Assembly (NCBI RefSeq): GCF_004359215.1
Contig: NC_090610.1
Coordinates: forward strand, 3,517,073 to 3,581,072
Source of the DNA: Bremia lactucae
Lineage: Eukaryota > Oomycota > Peronosporomycetes > Peronosporales > Peronosporaceae
Reading direction: 5' to 3'
Length of the DNA stretch: 64,000 bases
Below the pieces are notes generated by a model. It was given only the letters and a program-made list of their open reading frames with translations. It was not told the DNA's origin and did no database searches. The position numbers and the translations under genes are program-made. Positions 43,341-54,330 of the stretch are shown piece after piece. Numbering within the stretch: the first letter of the stretch is position 1; each line of letters starts with the position of its first letter.

Positions 43341-43740
43341 AACTTTCAACTTAAGAAGTGCGCACGTGAAGACGGATTACCGCTTCCGTGACGACACTTG
43401 TACTAAAGTACTTAGCTCGTTGGGTGAGGTCGCTTAGGGGCCCACCAACAATCTCACTGCACGTGTGAGAAGACGGTCAAACCGCCTTCTCACTGTGCCT
43501 AAAGGTGTGTGCGTAAGTAGAGCGTGGCTGCTATAGTAGCACCTGTCTACACCCACCCTTGTGTCTTAATGTGCTTTCGCATTTAAGGGGATCAAGACAT
43601 CATCTGCGATTTAAAAAAGTAAGCTCGCCATGCAGGAATACACATCTACAGATGGCATCCAATCATTGGATAAAGTTTATATTTAATTACATTTGGTTTA
43701 AATATATTTCCCTAGTCGAACGTGAATAAAACAGTGTCTA
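43341..43740 (+). repeat. Second, partial and diverged family B-like LTR sequence
   Basis: From about 43355 the sequence returns to the middle of the LTR (gtgcgcacg, gacggattaccgc, gttgggtgaggtcgct) and runs to about 43545. A more diverged stretch then again resembles the U3 part (tttatatttaatt...ttaaata) near 43675-43710. This reads as the wreck of one or two more LTRs in tandem. Confidence 0.6.
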
Positions 43741-45265
43741 GTTTTAATCTAGCCACATCATTTGTCAAAAGGATCCAAAAAGACGAGTGAAGGTATTCTA
43801 CTTTCATACTTCACTCCTACTTAGTGGCTTGCACTTCATTTGCTGCATCATTGGGGACAAAATAATACTTTTATTGTTGCCTAAATTGTTTATCGGGCAT
43901 ATAAATCTAAAATTCCCTTGCGGATCTCCAATATCAATGACGCTATTATAGGATACTTCTTGTCCTCAAAACTGCATCTCATGCTTTACGCGCAAGTAAA
44001 AATATCGTTTGCCTTGCAAAAGGATATATGGAGCTTTGATTTCTCGTGGTGAAGCGTGTGTCGACACAATATTGGTTAAAACGCAACTTTTTAAAATGGC
44101 TGTGTCATCACTCCCGGGGCTAACTATATTTTGGTGTTGTCGCATGGTGTTAAGTCATCTGGTCGCTCAATCGTCGCATGAATACCCAATTTTCTCTTCC
44201 AGATGATTTCAATTATCGATGAGCGTGATGTATATATTTGAAATTTCGTTTCTGCAGCTGGTGGTAAAAACATGGTCTTAATTAATCTGAACTTTTTTCC
44301 AGCTCAATGCTTGCGATGCGAAATAACGCATGAATGTCGCATCCATTTCCGAACAGTCCAAGAAAGTTGCTGGAAGTTTTTTTTACGGCATCTCGATTAG
44401 TTGTCGGCTTGCTTCCGATATTGTGACCACAGCAATTGTTGAGCTTGTACAATGGTTCGATATGACATTACTTTATATCTTAATGGCGCAATGAGTCTAT
44501 TAAATACCTAAGCACGTGATATTGGCTGCAAAATATTCAATATGTTGTGCTTTGTCTTATTTGTTAAGCAAACGTGTCGTTAATTTTCGTGCAAAAAGAA
44601 GCCATCATATTTATATGAATCAGATGCCGGCTCTATTTGTCGCAACGAAAAAGTCAAGATTTCCACGTGTCCTACGCTAAAAGGCTTTATCTCCGTCCAG
44701 GAACGGGAGGATGTCGTCCCGCTCACGTCTTGTCCATAAAAGTGGATTCGCGCATGCCAGCGCATCACGTTATCCGCTCGTTCTTTTTTTAAGAAACTTC
44801 GGTTGGGGGAGGCACAAATTGCTAAACAGTGACATTCTTGTATGATAAACAGGACTGTCATGTCTACTCTTTATCTATCATAAGATATTTATTGCCCGAT
44901 AGCCACTGCAAACTAACAAAGCCTATGGTCACCGCACAGTCAGGTCCCCCATTCTATTTCAAGCAAGATAAATGGTATTGGATCTTCCACCTGATCGGAG
45001 TTTTTCGAAAGTCTCGTTATATTAGCTCATACTTGCTATTGTTAGCGTCACTATCCCTTACAACTTGCATAAAAAATCTAATCTTTTTCGCATTAGGTCT
45101 ACTGCGACAAGGCTACCACCACTTCATTGGTGGCAATCGATTGCATGACTCGTCTAATTTTAATTTTTGTTTTCAAGAGACCGCTACAGTTTTAATTGGA
45201 GCGAGTCATTATCATTTTGCTTCCGTCTCAGTAAGATCTCTTTCTTTCTTATTTCAACGAGCGAC
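43741..45265. other. Unassigned region upstream of effector candidate
   Basis: Low-copy within the window. Minus-strand stretches at 44580-44861 (RADNVMRWHARIHFYGQDVSG) and about 43900-44160 (ILLQGKRYFYLRVKHEMQF) look like protein but are broken by stops and match nothing I recognise. Possibly a dead gene. Confidence 0.3.
45205..45220 (+). promoter_or_regulatory. Possible oomycete initiator (Inr) plus flanking element
   Basis: gtcattatcattttgc resembles the oomycete core promoter (TCATT followed by a pyrimidine/WTTT flank). It lies about 60 bp before the ATG of the effector candidate, a normal distance for these organisms. Confidence 0.3.
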
Positions 45266-45691
45266 ATGGTGCGTATGCTCCTGATTAGCAGTATTTTTGT
45301 GTCTGCGATTTCCCTCGGAGATTCGAGTGCTTTCCTCGTAGCCGCTAATATAGAGCAGGAAATGCGTGACACAATCCCAGTCGCGCCAGTTGCTAGATAC
45401 CTGAAAGCTGGAGAACTGCGCAAATCTGCGAAATCTGAGGAGAGAATGTTTTCCAGCTCCAAACTATTCAAATTCTCCAAAGAAGACGAGAAGTTGTTCC
45501 AAGAAGCCGCGAAAGAGATTACTGATACAGCTTCAACCGCAAAAGGAGCTACAAGCAAATCAGAGACTGTAAAAAGAGAGATAGACCCAGTTGAAAAAAC
45601 AATGGCAGCAAAAAGAAGAAAAAGAGCCGATGCAAGAAAGAGAATAGATCTTGAAAATGGCATGGAAAAGCTCAATACAGATGACAACTAA
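45266..45691 (+). CDS. Candidate secreted RxLR-EER-type effector
   Basis: 141 residues, no intron, ATG at 45266. An open frame continues upstream, but this ATG is followed at once by a typical signal peptide: MVRMLLISSIFVSAISLGDS, with likely cleavage around residue 22-23 (SSA-F). Then come RYLK at 44-47, in the position where oomycete effectors have RxLR, and SEER at 57-60, matching the dEER motif. The C-terminal part is Lys/Glu-rich and probably helical, with KRRKRADARKR (116-126) as an NLS-like stretch. No Cys after the signal peptide, no WY-type motif that I can see. Downy mildews often have degenerate RxLR with a retained EER. The gene stands alone between retroelements, usual for this class. 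Role (host-targeted, perhaps nuclear) is inferred from layout. Confidence 0.65.
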   Translation: MVRMLLISSIFVSAISLGDSSAFLVAANIEQEMRDTIPVAPVARYLKAGELRKSAKSEERMFSSSKLFKFSKEDEKLFQEAAKEITDTASTAKGATSKSETVKREIDPVEKTMAAKRRKRADARKRIDLENGMEKLNTDDN

Positions 45692-46130
45692 AAGGATAAT
45701 ACAAACAACAATGATGCTACGTAATTTAATGTTGATGTATTAATTAAATCTGTAAGCGTCAAATTTTACTTGACATTTAAAAGCTATTGAAGTAGTACAC
45801 TCCGAATTATTTCTGGTTGTCAATTTCGTCAATTTGTTAATTGCGCTGGAGCATATGTTAGGTGAATACGGGGTAATTTCTTAAAGGCATTCAGGTCATA
45901 TTTAAAAAGCCCTGTAAGTACATTGTAATGGTGTTTCCGTTTCATAAATATTATTTTCGGTAAGAGGAATAATAAATACGATTTCCTTTAAGAGAAAATC
46001 AATAGATTTTTTGGTCTTTTATCAAATTCGACTTAACAGTTCCAATATTACCAATTTTGGTAATATTGACGCGATAAGACAGTGATTCTTTTAATTGGTT
46101 GATTTTAGTTTGAATCAACCGATCTACACG
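45692..46130. other. Spacer with a small inverted repeat
   Basis: AT-rich stretch between the effector candidate and A2. At about 46044-46067 there is a perfect inverted repeat, aatattaccaa/ttggtaatatt, with a 2-base loop. No gene seen. Confidence 0.5.
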
Positions 46131-46568
46131 TGTAACGGGGTGTATCGTTACAAGAAAATTAACACTTTAAGGTTGTTAATTGTATATTATCTAAAAGGTA
46201 GAGAATATTTGGAGAATATATCTTTACGTGGTAATTTCCTAAAAGCTTATCTATTGGTAGATATACACCATTATATCTACTTTCTCCGCGGTCCAGTCAG
46301 CGCTGGACGCACGCAAAAGAAAAAGACAGATAAGACTTCATTACATGTTTTGTATTAGTTTAAAATTAATTTAGTACTTAATAGACAGAAGCAGAAGAAC
46401 TTAATTATATTAAATACGGTTTTATCAACCTCTTTTAAGCAAGTGCTATAAAGAGAGTCTTCCTTTGCACGTACTAGGTGCGTGAACTGACGTGAGGCAC
46501 CACTCGCACCGAGGCAGTGCGAAGTGGACTTTTATTGAAACAGTACAAGTCAGTAGTGCTCCGTTACA
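46131..46568 (+). repeat. Family A 5' LTR of A2
   Basis: 438 bp, starts tgtaacggggtgtatcgtta, ends gctccgttaca. Inverted ends TGTAACGG/CCGTTACA. Confidence 0.92.
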
Positions 46569-46570
46569 CC

Positions 46571-46579
46571 TGGTAGCAC
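46571..46579 (+). promoter_or_regulatory. Primer-binding site of A2
   Basis: tggtagcac, two bases after the LTR end. TGG pairs with the CCA end of a tRNA. The matching tRNA would end GTGCTACCA. The same nine bases (reversed) are in B2 at 61784-61792. Confidence 0.55.
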
Positions 46580-46650
46580 TTTGTAGTTCGTCCGTTTCGC
46601 GTGATAGCTACTCCTTTCTAAGTGACATAGAAAGGAGTGCGGTCAAACGA

Positions 46651-47700
46651 ATGAGTTCGACCGTAGGGAACGATGCCATCTTGGCCATGCTGTCCGATTT
46701 TGACAAAGATGCCCTCTATTTATCATCGCCAAGTTCATACACATGAACATGACGAGGCGAAGGAGAAGGTAGCCTTGCTTAATCCGCAAGGCTCTCAACA
46801 GGCAGAATTGTTGAGGTTACAACAAGTACAGAACCCTGTACCTGGGATGACGCACACGCGTCGTCCGGAAACCTGAAAGATTGACATCTCTAAGTATAGG
46901 GGAGTCGAAGAAGACTCTCTCTTGAGATGGTTTGTCGAGTTGGACGATGCATTAAGGGCACGTCACATCGTCGACGAGCAAATGCAAGTCGCATTCGCTC
47001 AATCAGATTAGGCAGGTCGCTCCAAAACTTGGGCATTGAGCCTTACGTTGCGCGACCCATACGTCTTTGGGTCGCTATAGGCTTTTAAAGCCCGGCTCAA
47101 ACAGACGTTTGAACCGCCAAGGGCTGAGTTCAGAGCTCGTTCAGAGCTTCTGAAACTTAAGCAAGGCAAGCGTGATGTTCACGCATATTTTCAGCACATA
47201 CGACTCTTAGCGAGTTGTATAACAAATAACATAGTCCAAGAACACACGTTGATTACGGTGTTCATGCAAGGTCTTACGGATGGTCCCGTAAAGACCCACC
47301 TGTTCCGCTTGGGACTGGATACGCTTCAAGAAGCAACATCCGTTGCGGAATAGAAGGATTTTAAGCTTGAGACAGGCTTAAGCTAGTTCGTCATCGTATC
47401 GTCCTCCATGACGACACGATTTAGGAAGTCCAGAGCACATGGACCTCTCTTACATCGAAAGCGAGAGACCTCGCTTTTCAAACAACAAGCGATTGCAGAA
47501 AAATGCAATCGCTGTCAAAAGTTAGGACACTATGCTAATAATCGTAGTGCTTCACGCCCAGTACCGAGAGGTACTGACCATAAATATGGACCTAATGCAA
47601 AAAGGGCAACGGTCACGGGTCCGACGTTGTTGCGAAATCACAGCAGCGAGGCGGACCTTAAAAAAACGGTCGGGCTCAATAGGGGCGCAACGCCCTACTG
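46651..47700 (+). pseudogene. Family A gag of A2, broken
   Basis: MSSTVGNDAILAMLS, frameshift after about 30 codons, several stops. The zinc knuckle reads CNRCQKLGHYANNRS: the last Cys is lost, unlike in A1. Confidence 0.85.
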
Positions 47701-47817
47701 ATCCAGCAACATCAAGAGAATTTGCAAATCTCTTGACTAAAGTTGCTCCAGACACATAATCATTATGTGTCTCTGCACCTGGCGATGAGGTATCCCTCAT
47801 CACCTTAAAAGTCAAAA

Positions 47818-48729
47818 GTGACAAATGATATGTCACTTGGAGCCCTATTGGACTGTGGAGCGTCGAATAACTTCATTCGTCGCCAGTCGCTAGAGGGTCG
47901 TGGGCTCAAATATGTTGAGCGCGACATCCCTCTAACGAGGATGACGGTGCGTCTAGCGACAGGCGCATTGATAAAAGTAATGAAACGCGTAGTGAAATGT
48001 CACTACACGTATAAAGATTTACAGTACGATGATAATCACATCGTACTGGATTTGGATAACAAATTTAATGTCATCTTAGGTTTACCTTGGCTCAGAAAAT
48101 ACGAGCCAAGGATCAGCTGGCAGCATCGATCCGTAAAGATGCCTGCCACTTGTTCATCAGATGGCCATCTGATGAACGTCTTGGAGCGTCCACAAGCGTG
48201 TGGATGTACTACGAGTGAGTGCAATGGCCTCACTTGTGGTACGGTCGTTAGTACGACTGCACAAGATCACAGTGAGATTACTAATCACACTGTGGAGTCA
48301 GCTGCCGGCGGCTGTGCGAATGCACAGGCAGCGCCGAAGGTCCACTTATCGAATACGTTGAGTGGATTAAGTCATGAATGTACGCCTAGCGGGCGACATT
48401 CAAGGAAGATACCGGTTGTCAAAAAGGGGCACCACGACGATCCTAGGTCGAGTAGAGAGTCGTCCGTGGAGGACTCGACTGTGATAGCACAATCACACTC
48501 GGAAGACGTTGAGGGAATAAGTCCCCACGTTCTTGAGGAGAAAGCTGCTCAAATAGTAGATGCTGAAGTGACTAGCCTTCAGTATCCCGAGGGATTAATC
48601 CCTCGGCAGCCTGTGGATAAATCCCAGGAAGAATTCGAGACATTGAATAAGTGGTTGATGATGGATCAAGAGCAGGCGCTTATACTCTGGGTATGTCTAA
48701 GAGTACAATCTTCTCGTTTATGGATCTAA
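47818..48729 (+). pseudogene. Family A protease and linker of A2
   Basis: 303 open codons, the longest intact stretch of the element. LLDCGASNNFIRRQSL active site, VILGLPWLRKYEPRISW, then a Ser/His-rich linker to QEEFETLNKW. It is then fused to RT with the fingers missing. Confidence 0.85.
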
Positions 48730-49160
48730 TGGATCGATTTTATCATGTCCTCATGCGTGAACGGGACATCCCGTAAATAGCAGTGAGCACTCCTAGTGGG
48801 ATGCTCCGGGAATGGCTAGAAATGTCACAGGGGCTTAGTAACGCCCTTGCAATATTCAACAGATGCGTAACGGATCTGTTGAGACCGGTGCGAGAATTCG
48901 CACCGAGTTATTTCGACGATGTATTCGTCCATAGCCGGGCTATGGACGGAAAGACGGAAGTGGAAGCTCATAAAACTCACGTTCGTCAGTTCTTACAATT
49001 ATGCGAAAGCATAAGTTGTACGCAAATCTCAAGAAGTGAATATTCGCTGCAAGCGAAATACCACCTCTGGGGGCCATGTATGAAAACAAGGCGTGCACCC
49101 TGTGCGTCTTTATCCCGAAAAGATCAAGGTAATCATCGACTGGAACTGGCCAGTCGGTGA
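48690..49160 (+). pseudogene. Family A reverse transcriptase of A2
   Basis: SFMDLMDRFYHVLMRERDIP, stop, STPSGMLREWLEMSQGLSNALAIF, SYFDDVFVHSR. The catalytic YFDD is intact; the N-terminal fingers are absent as in A1. The thumb is frame-shifted from about 49060. Confidence 0.85.
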
Positions 49161-49189
49161 CAGGATCTTGAAAAATTTCTTGGGCTAGT

Positions 49190-49923
49190 GGCGTACTTGC
49201 ACAAGTACTCACGCAATTATGCCGAGATGACAGTTCATCTCTCTCGTCCTTTGAAAAAGACGAGAAATGGTTATGGAACGCTGATTGTCAGCGTTCGTTT
49301 GAAGGTATCAAGCATAGCTTGATGCCCATCTTGGCGATTGCAGATCGAGACAGACCATTCGATGTGGTCTGTGACGCCAGCAATTTCGCAATCGGCTGTG
49401 CGTTAATGCAATACGATACAGACGGCCCGGACCGCGCCGTCTGTTACCAATCGCGTCAGCTGTAACCAGCTGAACGCAATTACCCAGTGCATGACAAGGA
49501 ACTCCTTGCCATGAAATATGCACTGGCTAAGTTTAGGGTCTATCTCCTCGGGATAGACCTTTCATCGTATATACGGACGACCACGCGTCATCAGGCACGG
49601 CCGTAAATAGCCCACACCTTTTGCAAATAATGGCGAGGTGGCTATCCTTCTTCGCGAAGTATAGTTTCTCCGTCGAATATAAACCAGGACGACTCTATGT
49701 CGTCGCTGATGCGTTATCACGCCGACCCGATTTCGAGCCGGCTGCGCACTCCAACAGTAGAAAAAATCACACTGTTGCAACACTTATTACAAGTGTTCCG
49801 TCATCAACTTTGTTTGATGACATCAAGAAAGCCTATGCAAAAGATAAAGACCTTCTGCGTTCAATGGATAATCTGATGAATACATCTAATAAATCTTTCA
49901 GAGATTTACCGGCCTTATATTGA
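49190..49923 (+). pseudogene. Family A RNase H of A2
   Basis: DVVCDASNFAIGCALMQ, HDKELLAMKYALAKFRVYLLG, then ARWLSFFAKYSFSVEYKPGR and VADALSRRPDFEP. Reached in three frames. Confidence 0.8.
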
Positions 49924-49989
49924 TCATCATCCGATCGATACACAACACGCAACGGCTTACAGTATTACACAGCCGTTGCCTGTGACACT

Positions 49990-50870
49990 CCACGTGTTGC
50001 CCTCCCAACTCATAATGATTTCCACTTGCGCATCGTGGACGTGAAAAACCTTATTTCACAGTAAGTCGCGATATTTACTGGCTTCGCCAGTATCAGTTCG
50101 TGCGCAAGTACATTCTTGCTTCCGAGGTATGTCAACGGGTTAAGCCTAGCCCTTCATCCCGTGCACCCCTCCAACCTCTACCACTTTCGGCAGAATGTTG
50201 GCAGTCCGTAGCTATGGACTTCGCCTCCAAATTTCCCGAAGACGATCGCAGAAACAAGGGAAATCTTGTTTTTGTAGACAGATTCAGCAAGAGGGTACAT
50301 TTTGCTGCAGTACCAGAGTCAATCACGGCTCCGGGTGTGCCCGTGGCTTTATTAACACGGTATTCAGTCCACTGTTAACCTTGCGAACTGGTCTCCGATA
50401 GAGATCCACGGTTCACGGCGGAGTTCTGGCAATCCGTGTTCCGATCTCTCGGAACACGGCTGACTATGTCAACTTCTGATCATCCAAAAGCAGATGGTCA
50501 GACGGAACGCGTAAAAAGCGTCCTCGAAGAGATACTTCGAGGTTACGTCCAATCTTATCCGTATTGAAGCGATTTTTTGCCCATGGTCGAATTCGCCATC
50601 AATAATTCGGTGCATGGTTCAACAACGCATACACCGTTCTTCGTGAATGGCTTACGCCATCCACGCATACCTACCCAATAGAGGGATCTTTAGCTTAAGG
50701 GGTGATCGAGCAAAGCCATTCCTGACTCATGCTTTTTACGCGTCGAAGTTACCAATGATGCGAATGATGTAGATGTCGAAGGAATTGACATCGAAGATGA
50801 TAAAGATCTCATGGCAATGCGTACAAAGCGCACTGAAAAAGACAAAACAAATGAGTCAGCAGAGGAATTT
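49990..50870 (+). pseudogene. Family A integrase of A2
   Basis: CQRVKPSPSSRAPLQPLP, SVAMDFASKFPED (first Asp), VSDRDPRFTAEFW (second Asp), ERVKSVLEEILRG (Glu) and INNSVHGSTTHTPFFVNGLRHP. All three DDE residues are present, but stops at about 50375, 50565 and 50680 break it. Confidence 0.88.
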
Positions 50871-50887
50871 CTGCTAGCTCGAGAATC

Positions 50888-50970
50888 AATAATCCGTTTC
50901 GTTTAGGATTCTATTGCTAACGCAGTGGAATAATCCGTTTCGTTTAGGATTCTATTGCTAACGCAGTGGA
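50888..50970 (+). repeat. 42-bp direct duplication in A2
   Basis: The stretch aataatccgtttcgtttagg through gctaacgcagtgg occurs twice without spacer. Out of frame for pol. Private to this copy in the window. Confidence 0.85.
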
Positions 50971-51015
50971 ACGGAACACAGACAAATATGGAAGAGCAAA
51001 TGTTCTTCATTTGAA

Positions 51016-51780
51016 ATGAATGACCTAGTACTACTGTCTTCGGTAAACTTACTTAAACATGTAGTCACTAATGTGGGTAGTAGTAAACTACTACCCAAGT
51101 TCATTGGGCCTTTCCGTGTACTGCATCGCAGAGGCAATGCATTCACAATTAAAAAGCCACGTAGGATGCGAACGCATCCTACGTTTTACGTTGGTCGGCT
51201 CCGCCCGTACCATCAGTACGCGGCTTCTTCCGAGGACGGATTTGACCACCCTTTTCAAGAATCCCTAAAAGATTCTTGTGATCACGAACCCGATTCTCAA
51301 GCTAAATCTGGAGATTCTCATGTCGGGTCCGAATATCCTCGAAACCGCGATGAGCTGACGTCAGCTTATCACGAAGAGCATGTTACTTCCGTTCGTACTC
51401 CATCATGAAGCACCCACTCTTCGAGCGGTCTTTCAACTGCTCGATACAGTGAGCCTGCACCGTCTGCTTGAAAGGGCGACGCTTATCGCGCTCGTAATCA
51501 AGACCCTCCTCCAATACATGGAGGAAGTGGTCGAGTTTGTCGATTTTCGACTCTAGATCCGACACACAGGTCGGATCTAATGTTCCCTCCTCTGCCACAA
51601 TCATTGGAGAATTTCTACGGTGGTCAACGTTTCCTTGTGGCACGTATTCACACACACCGTGATGTGAAGGTGCAGCGAACGAGTAATCGTGTTCGCTGGC
51701 GTGGTTATCCATCTTTACATGACAGCTAAGAGCCGCTGGTTGTTGACGTTGAAGGTATCGTCCGTCAGTTTGACGAGACC
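51016..51780 (+). pseudogene. Family A integrase tail and chromodomain of A2
   Basis: SSKLLPKFIGPFRVLHRRGNA and RTHPTFYVGRLRPYHQ (51085-51220), a Ser/Asp/Glu-rich linker, then the chromodomain at about 51617-51780: GGQRFLVARIHTHRDVK, RVRWRGYPSLHDS, stop in place of Trp, EPLVVDVEGIVRQFDE. The reverse strand of this stretch is open for 160 codons but is a shadow. Confidence 0.8.
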
Positions 51781-52195
51781 CATCCGAAGGGTCAGAAGGT
51801 CCATCGGAAAGCATGCGCCCCTGGCGCTTGTAAATTGATTGCAAAACGTCAATCGCATCGCGCATCGAGGGCGAAGAAAGGGAATAAACATCCCTTTTTT
51901 ACCCGTTCCGTGTTGTCGACACAACACGGACAGGGATCACCCCAAGTGAGGCATGGAAGTCCTGTCCTGCCTCACGAGACAACCGATGCATTCTAAATCT
52001 TGGACCGGTTGGAGCTCGTTTTTTTAAAGCTACCGCAGATCGCATTAAGTCTTTAAAGCTAGGCTTCGCGTCCAATGTCTTTGAAATTGCGAATAAACGC
52101 GTTTCAGGCTTGCATCACCGAGCTTTATCTCGCTTGTTGTTGCCAACCACTCTATTCAATGACAGTCAGAGTGATTGTCGTTTAACGGAAGGTGA

Positions 52196-52635
52196 TGTAA
52201 CGGGGTGCATCTTTACATGAAATTAACACTTAAAAGGTTATTAATTAGTATATTATCTAAAAGCTAATTAATATTTGGAGAATATTACTTTACATAGTAA
52301 TATTCGAGAAGCTTATCCATCGGTCGATAAAGTCCATTATATCTACTTGCTCCATGGTCCAGTCAGCGCTGGACGCGCGCAAAGAGAGAGACTGATAAGA
52401 CTTTATGACAAATTTTGTGTTAGTATATAAATTAGCTTGTATAGATAGATAGAAACAAAGAACTTAATTACATTCGATACAGTTTTACTTTACCCCTCAT
52501 TAAAGCAAGTGTTTTAAAGAGAGCCTTCCTCTGCACATACTAGTGTACGTGAAGTGACGTGACGCTCCACTCGCACTGAGGCTGTGCGAAGTGGACTTGT
52601 ACTGACGCAGTACAAGTCGGCAGTGCCCCGTTACA
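52196..52635 (+). repeat. Family A 3' LTR of A2
   Basis: 440 bp, tgtaacggggtgcatc to gccccgttaca. It differs from the 5' LTR at many positions, so the insertion is old or the two LTRs come from different copies. Confidence 0.92.
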
Positions 52636-53256
52636 TACTCGGTTTTGCTAGATCAAGCTTTCGCTCATTGTCAAAAATTCCCCACTGCTGCCAAAAAAAC
52701 TTCTAACTTGATTTTAATTAGCGAATCAGAAGCGTTATGTATTGCGCTTCGCATACTTATTGACATGGGCGAAAAAACAAATAGGGGGTGGAAAAAACTA
52801 ATGACGGGTGGAGATACCAAATGATGGGGCGGAAATGGCAAGCTGATGGGGAGGATAAAAGGACTTTTTCAAAGAGCTAAAGATTGGGCGTTGGGGGCAC
52901 CTGCGTGCATTGTGACCTGAATTACTGCAAGTACTGTAAAGTCTTGAACGAACCGCTGCTCGAACAATCTCAAATCTAGATGGATCTCCTTGCGTTATTG
53001 AGTCATTAACAAATTATTTTGTGAAGGTCTAGATTCAGCTAAGCGACCACGAGTACGTTAGGGCAGGATTTCTTGAGGCCACATCGACCGGGACTGCAAT
53101 TTCGCGTAGCTGTCTCATTATGCTTTCTTGATGGTGAGGCTGCACCATGATTTAACGTTCCCTTACAGCCTCTAGAGTGGTGGCAACATTTTGTCTACCC
53201 CCTTCAGGCATGGCTGCAGGCGCAGCTGGATCCAATCGCTATTCATGGTGAAATTC
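52636..53256. other. Spacer between A2 and Mutator-like remnant
   Basis: Contains the purine-rich stretch at 52770-52870 (imperfect gggtggaaaa/gggtggagat/gggcggaaat/gggaggataa units). May hold the downstream part of the Mutator-like element. No gene seen. Confidence 0.4.
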
Positions 53257-54330
53257 TCAACAGTGAACGGGCGGCCACTTCTTAGTAGGACAAGTATTGA
53301 TGCTGACAGGGGATTTCCATGCTTGAATTAAACGAAGCTGAATGGTAATGGTGGAATTAGAAGAATCTTCAGATAACTCATACTGCTCAAAACATTTTCC
53401 TAGTGCATATCTTGAAATGCGGCGCACCCACGAGTAGAAATAAATTTTATGTCTGTGCAGATAGCTGAGCATCATGTATTTGAATCTGGGCGTTAATGAC
53501 ATGAGCTAGTGATTGTCTGTGGCAGCTATCAAGCGAATGTCCGACAGCCCAAAGGTAGTCCGCTTCCCGTTCCTGCTTGATGAAAGGAACATCGACTGTC
53601 AAGGAAGTGTTATAGCTTGTGACACCAATGACATGGAGCATCGGCATTTTAAATCGATTTGTTTTATAGGTGCAGTCCATCCCCGAAGCGTAAGGATATA
53701 TATGAAGCAGTTCCACAGATTTTGGTCTGGCATATAATAGATGTGAGAGATGATTAGCATCATCTTGCTTTGTTCTATAAGTCCACTCTTCATGATGCAA
53801 TACATTCAATAGAGCGTTCAGTGGTGCGCGAATGTGAAGCTCTTCTACACGCAACCGCTGGCGCTCGTTGAGGATTGTCCTACCTATTGCTTTTGTGCTG
53901 GAATCTATTTGACATGGGGTTGTGACAGCTTCTTTTTGCGCAGCACTAGCCTTAAGAAGTTGTAGTGTCAAAATCTTTTGCTCTGCTTAAAGCGTCGGGC
54001 AGTCGGATGGCCACTCATGTTGTCTAAAGGTTCATGGTTATGCTCCTAACTGATAGTTCGTAGCTGCCAACTATTATCGTTTTATAGACGCCCCGATAGA
54101 TAAAACGGGCAATTAGTCAACCGACTCACAGACTTTCGCTGCAACTCAAATCCCGTTGCTACCCTTCGCCGATAGGTACCACCTCGATCGCATTTCAAAA
54201 TAATCTTATTTTTGTCGGGACGAAGGGTAGACACAGCATACCCTCCTGTACGAGCGAATTCTTGAAATGCATCCATCAGAACCATTGTGCCGGGGTAGGG
54301 TGGTGGAAGCATTGGAGAAGAGCTTGACAA
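53257..54330 (-). pseudogene. Mutator-like (MULE) transposase remnant
   Basis: N-terminal part 54330-54082: IILKCDRGGTYRRR...RLTNCPFYLSG, the FAR1-type DNA-binding module of MULEs. Then, after a frame break, 53971-53447: MDCTYKTNRFKMPMLHVIGV, with the first Asp of the DDE site, and IKQEREADYLWAVG. A further frame ends at 53257. Stops between the parts show it is dead. I did not find the terminal inverted repeats. Confidence 0.8.

Larger units (their letters stand above)
46131..52635 (+). mobile_element. Ty3/gypsy family A, copy A2, with both LTRs
   Basis: 6505 bp. LTR 46131-46568, primer site, gag, protease, RT (N-terminus missing), RNase H, integrase, chromodomain, LTR 52196-52635. The 5-bp flanks (acacg left, tactc right) do not match, so no target-site duplication is seen; this suggests recombination or later change. 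Multiple stops in all genes. Confidence 0.92.

Noticed and set aside
44580..44861. Possible gene, 93 codons on the minus strand
   Set aside because: No recognisable domain, flanked by stops; mentioned only as possible remains of a dead gene.
51383..51865. 160-codon minus-strand frame with coiled-coil character in A2
   Set aside because: It covers the + strand chromodomain (RVRWRGYPSLHDS) and linker of A2. The matching frame in A3 (63740-64000) also lies opposite a chromodomain.
46131..52635. Target-site duplication of A2
   Set aside because: The five bases on each side (acacg and tactc) do not match.
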